Assembly (NCBI GenBank): GCA_020721875.1
Contig: DYLX01000012.1
Span: forward strand, 1-51,811
Length of the DNA stretch: 51,811 nt
Direction of reading: 5' to 3'
From: Leptospira biflexa
GTDB lineage: Bacteria; Spirochaetota; Spirochaetia; Treponematales; Rectinemataceae
Below are positions 30,846 to 39,217 of the stretch, piece by piece. Under the pieces are notes generated by a model, which did no database searches, was not told where the DNA came from, and worked only from the letters and a program-made list of their open reading frames with translations. The position numbers were made by a program, and so were the translations under genes. Position 1 is the first letter of the stretch. Every line of letters begins with the position of its first letter.

Positions 30846-33350
30846 ATGAATTCTGATACCACCGCCCCTTCCGAAAACCTTGCAAAGCTGAACGCGCGCC
30901 GCGAAGGCCTCAGCTCGGCGGAAGCCGCGACCCGTCTCGCAACCTATGGCCGCAACGCCCTCGAAGAAAAAAAGACCAGACCAATTCTGGAATTTCTGAA
31001 GCGGTTCTGGGGGCCTATGCCCTGGCTGCTCGAGATCGCAATTGTGCTGGCGGCATTTCTTGGGCATGTTACCGAAGCGATCATTATTCTATTTCTCCTC
31101 AGCGTAAACGCAGTGATCGGTTTTGTGCACGAGCAAAGCTCTGCAAAGGCGCTCGAGCTACTGAAAAAGCGGCTTGCGATGAACGCACGTGCGCTTCGCG
31201 ATGGAAAATGGCAGCCCATCGATGCCACGCTCCTCGTACCCGGCGACATTATTCTCGTAAAACTCGGCGACATCATCCCGGCCGATGCGCAGATTCTCTC
31301 AGGCTCCCTCTCGGTGGACGAGTCCGCGCTCACCGGCGAGTCGCTCCCCGCGGAGCTTGGTGTGGGCGGTATGTTACACGCGAGCTCGATCGCGCGGCGG
31401 GGCGAAGCAACCTGCCTTGTGCTGAATACTGGCTCCGCCACCTTCTTCGGCAAAACCGCGGGACTTGTTAGCGGCGCAAAACCGGCGTCGCACCAGGAAC
31501 AAGTCATGCTCACGATTGTGCGCTCCATGATGTATCTTGGTCTTGTCGCTTCGGTCTTCGTCGGGATCTATGCCATTGTACTCCATATCTCATTCCTCAT
31601 AATGCTGACCTTTATCGTCACCTTTTTGATTGGAGCGGTGCCGGTGGCGCTCCCTGCCGTGTTAACGATCGTGCAGGCGGCCACAGGCTCGCAGATGGCC
31701 GAGCAGGGTGCCCTTGTGACGCGCCTCGACGCTATCGAAGATGCGGCATCGATCAGCGTGGTCTGCTTCGACAAGACCGGCACCATTACGCAGAACAAGC
31801 TCAGCGTTGTGGCCACGGCCGCCGCCTCAGGTTACCGCGACGACGACGTACTCCGAACCGCCGCGCTCGCGTCTAACGCGCAAGACTCCGACCTCATCGA
31901 CAGCGCAGCAATTGCGGCGGCTGCCTCCCGGCATCTACTCTCAGGGGGCTGTACTCAAAAATCCTACACCCCGTTCTCTCCCGAGACTCGGCGCACTGAG
32001 GCCCTCATTCTATGCGAAGGCCAACACTATCATGTCGTAAAGGGCGCCGTGCCGGAGATTCTCGCGCTCTGCGCGGAAAACGATCCGTCGATTCGCGTAT
32101 CCGCCGAGAAGAGTGTCGCGGAGTTCGCGGGTAAAGGGTATCGGACCCTCGCGGTAGCGCGCGCGCCGGCTGAAGCGGACGCTGAAATTAGTCTGGAACC
32201 CGCCAACGGAGCGACTAATACGGCCGCCAATACAGCCGCCGATGCTTCGCCGGCTGCGCCGGCCAATGCTCCCCCACCAGTACCGCCTGCCTTCTCCTTT
32301 GTCGGCATTCTTGCCCTCGCAGACCCCATCCGCCCCGATTCCACCTCTATGATCTCCGACCTTCGCGCCCTCAAAGTCAAACCAATCATGCTGACCGGCG
32401 ACAGCCTCGCCATCGCACGCCAGATATCGATCGAAGCGGGCATCGGTCCCGGCATCATCAGCATCAAAGAATTGGATGGGCTCTCCGAGTCCGACCAGGC
32501 AAAAAAAGTCGCACAGGTCGACGGCTTCGCCGAAATTTTCCCCGAAGACAAGTTTCGCATCGTTACGCTGCTCCAGAAAAGTGGCCTCATGGTTGGCATG
32601 ACCGGCGACGGCGTAAACGACGCGCCCGCCCTCAAGCAGGCTGAGATGGGCATCGCGGTGAGCAATGCCACCGATGTCGCCAAAGCCTCAGCCAGCGTCG
32701 TCCTGACTCGTGAAGGCGTCGGTGTCATTGTTCAGGCAATCAGGCTCTCGAGGCGCACTTACCAGCGCATGCTCACCTGGGTCATTAACAAGGTGACCAA
32801 AGTCGTACAGGTACTAGGGCTCCTCGTGGCTGGTTTCTTTATGTTCAAAGACATGATCCTCTCGATGCTGGGAATGAGCCTCCTCGTGTTCGCGAACGAC
32901 TTTGTCACCATGTCGCTCGCGACGGACAATGCGCGCGACGCTCAGGCTCCCAATACCTGGAAGGTGAAGAACATCACACTCGCGTCGTTAGCCGTCGGCG
33001 TTCTGCTGATCGCGCAGGGTATCGTGGCGATATTTCTTGCCAAGAACGGCCTCGCCCTCGACTATGCGCATGTCCAGACTTTTGTGCTTTTAACCCTCGT
33101 CTTCACGAGCCAGTTCCGCGTACTCATCGTGCGCGAACGGCGCTGCGCCTGGGACTCGATGCCGGGCAAGGCGCTGTTGATGAGCACAGGCGGAACCATC
33201 GCCCTCTTTTTCGCGATGGGCGCAATCGGCTTCATCATTCCAAGCCTAGGTGCCAAAGAGACCGCGATCGCACTTGCCTACTCGCTCGCGTTCACCGCGC
33301 TCCTCGACTGCCCGAAACGGCTCTTTTTCAGGTTGTTCAAAATTGAGTGA
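30846..33350 (+). CDS. P-type ATPase, plasma-membrane H+-ATPase-like (P3A)
   Basis: This 834-aa ion pump has all P-type motifs: TGES at residues 163-166, the phosphorylation site DKTGT with D309, MLTGDS, and TGDGVNDAPAL near the hinge. The late membrane segment FANDFVTMSLATDN matches fungal/plant proton pumps (the Asp of the ion path in ND), so H+ is the likeliest ion; Mg2+ or Ca2+ types lack it. Residues 441-483 are an Ala/Pro/Thr-rich linker that looks inserted between the N- and P-domain strands. It lacks the long regulatory C-terminal tail of eukaryotic pumps. It is probably made as a single-gene transcript. Confidence 0.88.
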   Translation: MNSDTTAPSENLAKLNARREGLSSAEAATRLATYGRNALEEKKTRPILEFLKRFWGPMPWLLEIAIVLAAFLGHVTEAIIILFLLSVNAVIGFVHEQSSAKALELLKKRLAMNARALRDGKWQPIDATLLVPGDIILVKLGDIIPADAQILSGSLSVDESALTGESLPAELGVGGMLHASSIARRGEATCLVLNTGSATFFGKTAGLVSGAKPASHQEQVMLTIVRSMMYLGLVASVFVGIYAIVLHISFLIMLTFIVTFLIGAVPVALPAVLTIVQAATGSQMAEQGALVTRLDAIEDAASISVVCFDKTGTITQNKLSVVATAAASGYRDDDVLRTAALASNAQDSDLIDSAAIAAAASRHLLSGGCTQKSYTPFSPETRRTEALILCEGQHYHVVKGAVPEILALCAENDPSIRVSAEKSVAEFAGKGYRTLAVARAPAEADAEISLEPANGATNTAANTAADASPAAPANAPPPVPPAFSFVGILALADPIRPDSTSMISDLRALKVKPIMLTGDSLAIARQISIEAGIGPGIISIKELDGLSESDQAKKVAQVDGFAEIFPEDKFRIVTLLQKSGLMVGMTGDGVNDAPALKQAEMGIAVSNATDVAKASASVVLTREGVGVIVQAIRLSRRTYQRMLTWVINKVTKVVQVLGLLVAGFFMFKDMILSMLGMSLLVFANDFVTMSLATDNARDAQAPNTWKVKNITLASLAVGVLLIAQGIVAIFLAKNGLALDYAHVQTFVLLTLVFTSQFRVLIVRERRCAWDSMPGKALLMSTGGTIALFFAMGAIGFIIPSLGAKETAIALAYSLAFTALLDCPKRLFFRLFKIE

Positions 33351-33358
33351 ATAAGGAA

Positions 33359-33387
33359 GCGCGAGACGCGTAAAATGCGTCTCGCGC
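33359..33387. terminator. perfect 11-bp inverted repeat between convergent genes
   Basis: GCGCGAGACGC (33359-33369) and its complement (33377-33387) enclose a 7-base loop. No clear T-run follows on the plus strand. On the minus strand the tail is TTCCTTAT. It probably works as a weak or bidirectional terminator. Confidence 0.55.
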
Positions 33388-33487
33388 AGAGGGCTAAAAC
33401 CAAAGCTGATCGCGTCCTTATAATGCGCCGGGTGCGCAATCAACAAAGGTGGCCGCCGCGATCCTCAAGCGCGTCCACCCATTCACC

Positions 33488-34621
33488 TTATTTCGCTGGA
33501 AGCGGCAGCAGGAAGGCTCCCACACCCTTCGTCTGAAGATCCTCATAACCCGGCAGATTTTCGATCTCAATTGGCTTGTCGGGGTTTTCCAGATTCCATG
33601 AATTCAGAATTTCGCCGATCGCCGTCACGTGGCGACCGACGCGCTCCTCGATCGGATGTCCCTTCTCGTCGTAGGGGACATAGAGGCGCCCGAGCTTTGC
33701 TGCGCGCACATACCATTTGTCCTTGCCTGTGAGCACGAGCGCCGCGTCGGTACGCCCTCGGAGACGTCCCTGCGAGGCATTTGCGGTCTCCATCAAGAGA
33801 GGAAGCGTGTTGGTGAAGTCGCCGAGCTCGCGGTGCGTGAGTCCGCGAAGGTTTACCGGCGAGGGTTCGAGGCTGATCTTGATGTCCTGCATCTCAAGGC
33901 CCAGCACCGTGTCGGACGCGAGCTGCATGGCCTTGGGGTGAGCTACGATCGCGTTGATCACTGGATACTCTGGCGAGGCCTCGTGAAGATCCACAGTGAT
34001 GGTCACATTCTGCTGTTTAATGAGCTGAACGATCCCAAATGCCACCTTTTCGGTGAATGTCCCATCGGGGCGGCCAGGGTAGGCTCGGTTGAGGTTTCGC
34101 GTCTCGCTCCCCGACAGACTCTGCCCTGAAGAAGCGTGGATGTAAACGTTGGGGTCAGGCCACTGATCGATCGGGTTGGTCGCACGCGAGCCATAGCGAA
34201 ACCAGCGGGGGCCGCTTGGCGTTTCAATTGCATAGCTCTGCGGCGCGCCCTCCTGCGGATCGTTCGCAGTAAAGGCCGAGTTGTTCGCGCGCGGAATCAC
34301 ATAGAGCGTACCTGTCTTGGGAATTGCGTTTTCGATGAGCAGGATAGCCGCGAGGTGCGCAGCCGGCTCGTTGGGATGTGTTCCCCCGAGCACAAGCATC
34401 GATTCACCGTCGTCGGCGCCCTTCATGACGTAAACTTCGGTGTCGCCCGCGGTTCCTTTAATGCCCGGGAACCAGTCTGAGAGCATCTTGACCTCAGTGA
34501 CACCGGGGCCGCGTACAATGACATCAGGTTTGCGCATCGAAAGGAATGAAGCTCCGGCAATGGCGGCAGCCGCGAGCGCGCCCACCAGACAGATAATCGC
34601 TGTAATTGTATGTTTCTGCAT
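33488..34621 (-). CDS. M14-type (succinylglutamate desuccinylase/aspartoacylase-like) deacylase, membrane-anchored
   Basis: This 377-aa protein has one hydrophobic N-terminal segment (residues 6-28) and a zinc-dependent catalytic domain. The zinc ligands of the family are visible: H82 and E85 in THPNE, and H213 in VDLHEASPEYP. NRAYPG lies at the substrate-binding position of the family. Such enzymes cleave N-acyl amino acids or peptide C-termini. The signal anchor puts the domain outside the cytoplasm. It is the last gene of the gamma-glutamyltransferase operon, so an N-acyl or gamma-glutamyl amino acid substrate is plausible. The ATG at 34621 has a GAGGGCGG ribosome site. A start at 34636 has none. 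Confidence 0.75.
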   Translation of the reverse strand: MQKHTITAIICLVGALAAAAIAGASFLSMRKPDVIVRGPGVTEVKMLSDWFPGIKGTAGDTEVYVMKGADDGESMLVLGGTHPNEPAAHLAAILLIENAIPKTGTLYVIPRANNSAFTANDPQEGAPQSYAIETPSGPRWFRYGSRATNPIDQWPDPNVYIHASSGQSLSGSETRNLNRAYPGRPDGTFTEKVAFGIVQLIKQQNVTITVDLHEASPEYPVINAIVAHPKAMQLASDTVLGLEMQDIKISLEPSPVNLRGLTHRELGDFTNTLPLLMETANASQGRLRGRTDAALVLTGKDKWYVRAAKLGRLYVPYDEKGHPIEERVGRHVTAIGEILNSWNLENPDKPIEIENLPGYEDLQTKGVGAFLLPLPAK

Positions 34622-34632
34622 GTTCGCCGCCC

Positions 34633-34776
34633 TCATTTAATCATCAATAGCCTGAGCAGGAGCGGCACGATCACCATGGCCGCCGTCACCTGCAGCGAAA
34701 GCTTCTTCGTGTCGAAGAGCACCCAGACCGTGAGGGCGAGCACGACCGCGAGAATTGCAAGGTAAATAAAGAACAT
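34633..34776 (-). CDS. 47-aa membrane protein of unknown function
   Basis: This very short gene has a clear AGGAGGG ribosome site 6-8 bases before its ATG at 34776 and sits between the permease (10-base gap) and the M14 enzyme. The peptide is almost fully hydrophobic, with two likely helices (residues 2-20 and 28-44) separated by DTKK. It may be a small accessory of the permease, similar in place though not in sequence to a TRAP DctQ subunit. Confidence 0.65.
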   Translation of the reverse strand: MFFIYLAILAVVLALTVWVLFDTKKLSLQVTAAMVIVPLLLRLLMIK

Positions 34777-34786
34777 AATCACCCTC

Positions 34787-36058
34787 CTACAGAATTGCCC
34801 TGATCTGCTTCGAGAACACGATGAAGAGTATTGCGTAGACCACAATGATAAGGCCTGGGACCACCAGCTTCTTGAGAACCGGGCTATATTTCTCCAGACC
34901 AACCACTTTCGCCGCGAAAATCGCCGCAAGCGCCGTCGGTGGCATAAAGTCGCCCAGCGACGCGATCAGCGAAAGCGACGCTGCTGCGATAATCTGGTCC
35001 TGGCTTAAGAGCGCCAGCATGAAGGGTACACCGAGCACGCTTGCCGAGCCAAAGGCCGAAATCGCTCCAAAGAGCGGAATCGATATCGCCATCATGAGAT
35101 AGAGCAATGCGGGCGGCACTGAGAGCGCATTCACCACGATAAAGCCGCGTACTCCTGTGGCGGTCATAATCTGAATGAACATGCCTACGCCTACCAGAAT
35201 GCCCAGCACAGGGAGCACATCCTCGATCGATTTCTTTGCAGACGTCACTATATTGAAGCGTTTCCCCGTAATCCACGTAAGCGCAGTGCCCAAAATGAAT
35301 ATAAGCGGCATGCCCAGACTGAATATACTCGGCACAACCTTGTCGAGGATCATGAGCACGAAGATGAATATGAGCGGTGAAAAGAGCCGCAGTCCGCCAT
35401 ACTTGTCCAAGGTAGAAAAATCCAACTTGGAGAGCATCGCAGAATGGTCGCCCTTTTTAACTTTCCTCCAGCCAAACCAAAGGGCGAAGACAATCGCGAG
35501 TGGGAAGGTAAGGAGGATGAGTGGAAGCTCAAAGCCGACATAGGGCATATCAATACCACCACCGATGATCATCACGGGGATATTAACCGGTGGCGCAATC
35601 ATGCCGAGAATGGCGGCGATCGAAATCAGCGCGCCGGTATCCACCACCGACATTCCCATCGATATGAACATCGGCGCGACAACCGCGCCCGAAGTTAACA
35701 CTGATGCTGTCGAGCTTCCGGTGATCATACCCGGCACCATGATGACGAAGGTTAAGAGCACCGTCAGAATGCCTGGAAGCTTATGGAATTTCTTGATCAC
35801 CGCGGCGGTCAACGCCTCGAGGGCGCCGGAATCGCGGAAGCCCGTCATGAACATCATGGCAGTGGCGATGGTCAATATTGTATCGACATAGCCGAACGTA
35901 CCTTCGACAAGGTGACGGATCGGATCCTGCACGCCGCCAGCGAGCGCGCCCGCAACCGACGCGAAGAGCATCGAAACCGACACCGGCCACTTGAGGGCGA
36001 AACAGCCGGCGGCAAACACACCGACCATCAGAATAAAGAGCCAGAATTCCTGTGACAC
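34787..36058 (-). CDS. TRAP-type large permease (DctM-like)
   Basis: This 423-aa protein has about 12 membrane helices and the two-fold repeated layout of the ion-transporter superfamily. It shows the GSSTASVLTSGAVVAPMF segment and the mirrored GASSVLG..., PPTALAAIF segment, both like DctM large permeases. There is no DctP binding protein or normal DctQ next to it. The GTG start at 36058 (GCGAGG upstream) is 11 bases after the DUF6305 stop. Its substrate is unknown. The context with two extracytoplasmic hydrolases suggests uptake of their amino acid products. Confidence 0.75.
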   Translation of the reverse strand: MSQEFWLFILMVGVFAAGCFALKWPVSVSMLFASVAGALAGGVQDPIRHLVEGTFGYVDTILTIATAMMFMTGFRDSGALEALTAAVIKKFHKLPGILTVLLTFVIMVPGMITGSSTASVLTSGAVVAPMFISMGMSVVDTGALISIAAILGMIAPPVNIPVMIIGGGIDMPYVGFELPLILLTFPLAIVFALWFGWRKVKKGDHSAMLSKLDFSTLDKYGGLRLFSPLIFIFVLMILDKVVPSIFSLGMPLIFILGTALTWITGKRFNIVTSAKKSIEDVLPVLGILVGVGMFIQIMTATGVRGFIVVNALSVPPALLYLMMAISIPLFGAISAFGSASVLGVPFMLALLSQDQIIAAASLSLIASLGDFMPPTALAAIFAAKVVGLEKYSPVLKKLVVPGLIIVVYAILFIVFSKQIRAIL

Positions 36059-36069
36059 GTTGCGCCTCG

Positions 36070-36642
36070 CTATTTCAGAAACGCGGCTGCCAGAGGCGCA
36101 CCGAGTTGTGAAATCTTATCGACATTATCGAGCGGAATCTTCGTTCCACAGAGCTTAGTAAAAAGGCCATCGCTATTACCCTCGGTCACGACAATCACGT
36201 AATTACAGAAGGGAACAGCCGCGTTGATAAAGCGATCGGACAGCTCGCCGCGTCGAGCCTCACCGCCGATGTGCATACCGATTATCTTCATGCCGCGCTT
36301 CTTGGCCTCATTCAGGAGCGCTTTCGCGCGATCGAGTTCAGCGTCTGCCGAGATGCCTGCGGCGCCCAGCCCCTTTGACGAACCGCCAATGACGATGATC
36401 AGCGTCTTCGCATTGCTGGAGGATAGCCCCGGAGCCTTTACAAGCGAGTCCATCGTGAAACTGAGTTTCGCCCTCGTCATGACCGCTTTCGCCATCTCGA
36501 CATCGGCGCTCTGACCGATCGAGGTGAGGAGTGCGGGCTGCATCGCAAAGGGCGCCTTCAAATTGAAGGCCGCAAGCGAGAGCGGCGCGCAGATGGCCAT
36601 CAAGACGGCGGCCACAACGATGATATTCCTGGTGTGTTTCAT
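36070..36642 (-). CDS. DUF6305-like secreted protein
   Basis: This 190-aa protein has an N-terminal signal peptide (residues 1-24, ending SLA) and a soluble domain with repeated alpha/beta pattern. Key strings are LIIVIGGSSKGLGAAGI (about 78-94) and MHIGGEARRGELSDRFI (about 121-137), which I recognise as the DUF6305 family of unknown function. The glycine-rich loops and their spacing suggest a ligand- or nucleotide-binding fold. The ATG at 36642 has an AAAGGGG site 7 bases upstream. In the operon it could be the missing binding partner of the permease, but that is inference. Confidence 0.7.
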   Translation of the reverse strand: MKHTRNIIVVAAVLMAICAPLSLAAFNLKAPFAMQPALLTSIGQSADVEMAKAVMTRAKLSFTMDSLVKAPGLSSSNAKTLIIVIGGSSKGLGAAGISADAELDRAKALLNEAKKRGMKIIGMHIGGEARRGELSDRFINAAVPFCNYVIVVTEGNSDGLFTKLCGTKIPLDNVDKISQLGAPLAAAFLK

Positions 36643-36659
36643 ACAAACCCCTTTCATTG

Positions 36660-36690
36660 AAAAAAGCCGGCCACACCTGCGGCGGCCGGC
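36660..36690 (-). terminator. terminator-like hairpin after the gamma-glutamyltransferase gene
   Basis: On the minus strand a 7-bp GC-rich stem (36684-36690 / 36666-36672) is followed by six T. It sits between ggt and the DUF6305 gene, so it may reduce expression of the downstream permease genes relative to ggt. Confidence 0.7.
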
Positions 36691-36744
36691 AATAATACTA
36701 CATTGAGGCGAGGCAGGCCGCCTATGGCCTGCCGTACACGAAAC

Positions 36745-38430
36745 TCAGAATGCCTTCGCCTGTCCATCGCGGCGCGGATCGGCGCCACCGTAGAGAAGGC
36801 CCTTGTCGTAGTCGTACACCACCGCGTGCACACCGCCGAAATAGGCATCCCAATTGCCATGAATCGATACATTGTGACCGAGCTTTTTGATACCATCGAG
36901 CGCGCTCACAGGGTAGCGTCCCTCGAGGTGGAGATCGCCCGACGCCGCCTGGTAAACGCGCGGTGCCATGATCGCTTCCTGGATCGGGAAGCCGAAATCG
37001 ATCACGTTAGAGATAACCTGAGCAACCGTCGGGAAAATACGGGTCGCACCAGGAGAACCGATCGCCATGAAAGAACGGCCTTGCGAATCGAGCACGAGGG
37101 TTGGGCTCATACTGGAGAGTGGGCGCTTTCCGGGCTGCACGGAGTTAACCGAACCCGGAGTCGCCACGAAGTCGTCCATTTCATCGTTCATAATGATGCC
37201 CCATCCCGGGACCACCACGCCTGAGCCGAAGAAGTAGTTGATCGTCTTGGTAACGGCGACCATGTTGCCTTCTTTGTCCATAACGGAGAAGTGAGTGGTC
37301 GAACCAGACTCGTACTTGAACGGATCTCCCGGAGGAGGATTGTTCATCGAGGCATTCATATCAATGCGGGCAGCCTGTGTTTTCGCATACTCCTTGCTGG
37401 TAAGACCAGCGAGCGGCACTTTCACGAAGTCCGTGTCGCCCATGTACTTGGAGCGGTCGGCGAAGGTCAGCTTGAGGATTTCAGACCAAAGATGCGCAGC
37501 CTGCGGGGTTTCAAATCCGATTTTCTTCACATCGAAATTCTCGAGAATGTTGAGGATCTCGATGAGGTGCGTGCCGCCGGACGAGGCGGGAGGCACGGAG
37601 TACACTTTGTAGCCACGATAATCGCCCTCGACCGGCTTGCGGATCTTCACCTGGTAATTCGCGAGGTCGTCCAAAGTCATGATACCGCCGCGCTTCTGCA
37701 CTTCGTTGACGATCGCCTGCGCGATTTCGCCTTTGTAGATCGCATCGGCGCCCTCTTTTACGATCTTTGCGAGGGTCTTGGCGTAATCGGGATTATAGAT
37801 GACATCGCCCGTCTCATAGGGAAGTCCGTCTTTGAGGTAAATTTGTGCGCCGTTTTCGTATTTCACGAGCTTGCCGAAATTATCCTTAATGATCGATTCG
37901 AGGTTGACAGTGACGGGAATGCCCTGGAGCGCCCACTGGATTGCCGGCTGGATCACGTCGGCACGGGTGAGCTTGCCTGAGCCGTAGTGCTCGAACGCGT
38001 ACAGGAGTCCCATCGCGTCGCCGGGGACGCCGACAGAGAGCCCGCCTTCATAGGTCGATTTCGGCACCACTTTACCGTCGGCGCCGAGGTACATCGTCGG
38101 AGTCGACTTGCCGGGTGCCATTTCGCGGAAATCAATGACGACTGGGTCGGCCATATCCTTCATCTTGATGATCATAAAGCCGCCGCCGCCAACGCCGTTG
38201 GCGTTGGGCTCGAGCACGCCGAGCGCAAAGCCCGTCGCGACCGCCGCGTCGACCGCGTTGCCGCCCTTCTTCAAAATATCGATGCCGACCTGCGACGCTT
38301 CGGGCTTTGCGGCGGCGACCACACCGTTCGCACCGACGGCAGCACGGCCGTACAGATTGACCGGTAGCTGCGCCGATACCGCGCCGATAAGCGCGACAGC
38401 AAGCACAAGCACGAGTGTGAGCTTTTTCAT
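36745..38430 (-). CDS. ggt: gamma-glutamyltransferase
   Basis: This 561-aa periplasmic Ntn-hydrolase cleaves glutathione or other gamma-glutamyl compounds, or transfers the group to an acceptor. It is made as a proenzyme and cut before the nucleophile, here T378 in GSTTHFSV. The signal peptide is residues 1-21 (AVSA before Q). The large subunit shows the GGxxxDAAVA-type start and GVGGGGFM loop. The small subunit carries PGKRPLSSMSP, where the two Ser of the oxyanion hole lie, and a GSPGATRI loop. The ATG at 38430 has GGAGG upstream. It leads a five-gene set that ends with the M14 enzyme. Confidence 0.92.
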   Translation of the reverse strand: MKKLTLVLVLAVALIGAVSAQLPVNLYGRAAVGANGVVAAAKPEASQVGIDILKKGGNAVDAAVATGFALGVLEPNANGVGGGGFMIIKMKDMADPVVIDFREMAPGKSTPTMYLGADGKVVPKSTYEGGLSVGVPGDAMGLLYAFEHYGSGKLTRADVIQPAIQWALQGIPVTVNLESIIKDNFGKLVKYENGAQIYLKDGLPYETGDVIYNPDYAKTLAKIVKEGADAIYKGEIAQAIVNEVQKRGGIMTLDDLANYQVKIRKPVEGDYRGYKVYSVPPASSGGTHLIEILNILENFDVKKIGFETPQAAHLWSEILKLTFADRSKYMGDTDFVKVPLAGLTSKEYAKTQAARIDMNASMNNPPPGDPFKYESGSTTHFSVMDKEGNMVAVTKTINYFFGSGVVVPGWGIIMNDEMDDFVATPGSVNSVQPGKRPLSSMSPTLVLDSQGRSFMAIGSPGATRIFPTVAQVISNVIDFGFPIQEAIMAPRVYQAASGDLHLEGRYPVSALDGIKKLGHNVSIHGNWDAYFGGVHAVVYDYDKGLLYGGADPRRDGQAKAF

Positions 38431-38578
38431 GAACACCTCCATTTGGTTTTCTTTTTGGAAGATTTATTAGAAGTTCGATTTTCCCATACTTTTTGCTTGC
38501 TGTCAATGTTTATAATTTTAATACAGTATACTTTTCTCAATTACCACAGAGTGAGCGCCAAACATAGGGTTGACAGGC

Positions 38579-39214
38579 TCACCGCATCTCTACGCGCACC
38601 GCGGATGGCGCACCAAGACGCGCTGCCTGGCAGAAACTAATCGCGCATTTTCGAAGCCCATCTTCAATACTTGATCTCACTCTTGGATCAGATAACGTCG
38701 CCTTCGCCCTCGCGAGCAGATCGTCCGAAAGCTCGGATCGCATGCGCGCCGCCTCCTCTTTCAGACTGAACACCATGTTTGTAAGAATATTTGAATTTTC
38801 AGTATAAATTTCGATCGTGTCGGTGTGCACCGCCGGTAAAAGGCAGTCGGGCGCCGGAGTCGTCATCGTGAGCTCACGCGACCTGGCGTTCCATGAGACT
38901 GACCACTCTGAGGGATTTGATGCCGGAACCACATAGGTCACGTCCGCGAGCGCCGTAAGTCGAATTTTCGCCTTGATTTTAAAAATCGCGAGGAGTTTCG
39001 CGGTGAATTCCTTGGATGCCTCATAGCGCTGCTGCGTTGTCGCGGCCACGACCATCGACTGCGGCGCGAGCTTCTCGAGATAGACCGTAAAGCGCTCCCG
39101 CACAGAAGGCCTTGATGCGGAGAGCACTTGAACCGTAACGATCGTCGCGATCGCGAGCACAAGCATGAGAATGAAGAGAATCACAACTGAAGCGGAGAGT
39201 TTCGGGCGATCCAT
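38579..39214 (-). CDS. DUF4230-like membrane-anchored protein
   Basis: This 211-aa protein has one N-terminal membrane helix (residues 9-31) and an extracytoplasmic domain with alternating strands: ALADVTYVVPAS, then SVSWNARSRELTMTTPAP. These resemble the DUF4230 pattern of a small strand-rich domain found in many bacteria; function is unknown. The ATG at 39214 comes 3 bases after the stop of the C69-like gene, so the two are co-transcribed. Its C-terminus is charged and helical. Confidence 0.65.
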   Translation of the reverse strand: MDRPKLSASVVILFILMLVLAIATIVTVQVLSASRPSVRERFTVYLEKLAPQSMVVAATTQQRYEASKEFTAKLLAIFKIKAKIRLTALADVTYVVPASNPSEWSVSWNARSRELTMTTPAPDCLLPAVHTDTIEIYTENSNILTNMVFSLKEEAARMRSELSDDLLARAKATLSDPRVRSSIEDGLRKCAISFCQAARLGAPSAVRVEMR

Positions 39215-39217
39215 GAG

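Noticed and set aside
34787..36058. GntP- or DASS-type carrier
   Set aside because: The helix pattern and motifs fit the DctM large permease best, although the whole ion-transporter superfamily shares this fold.
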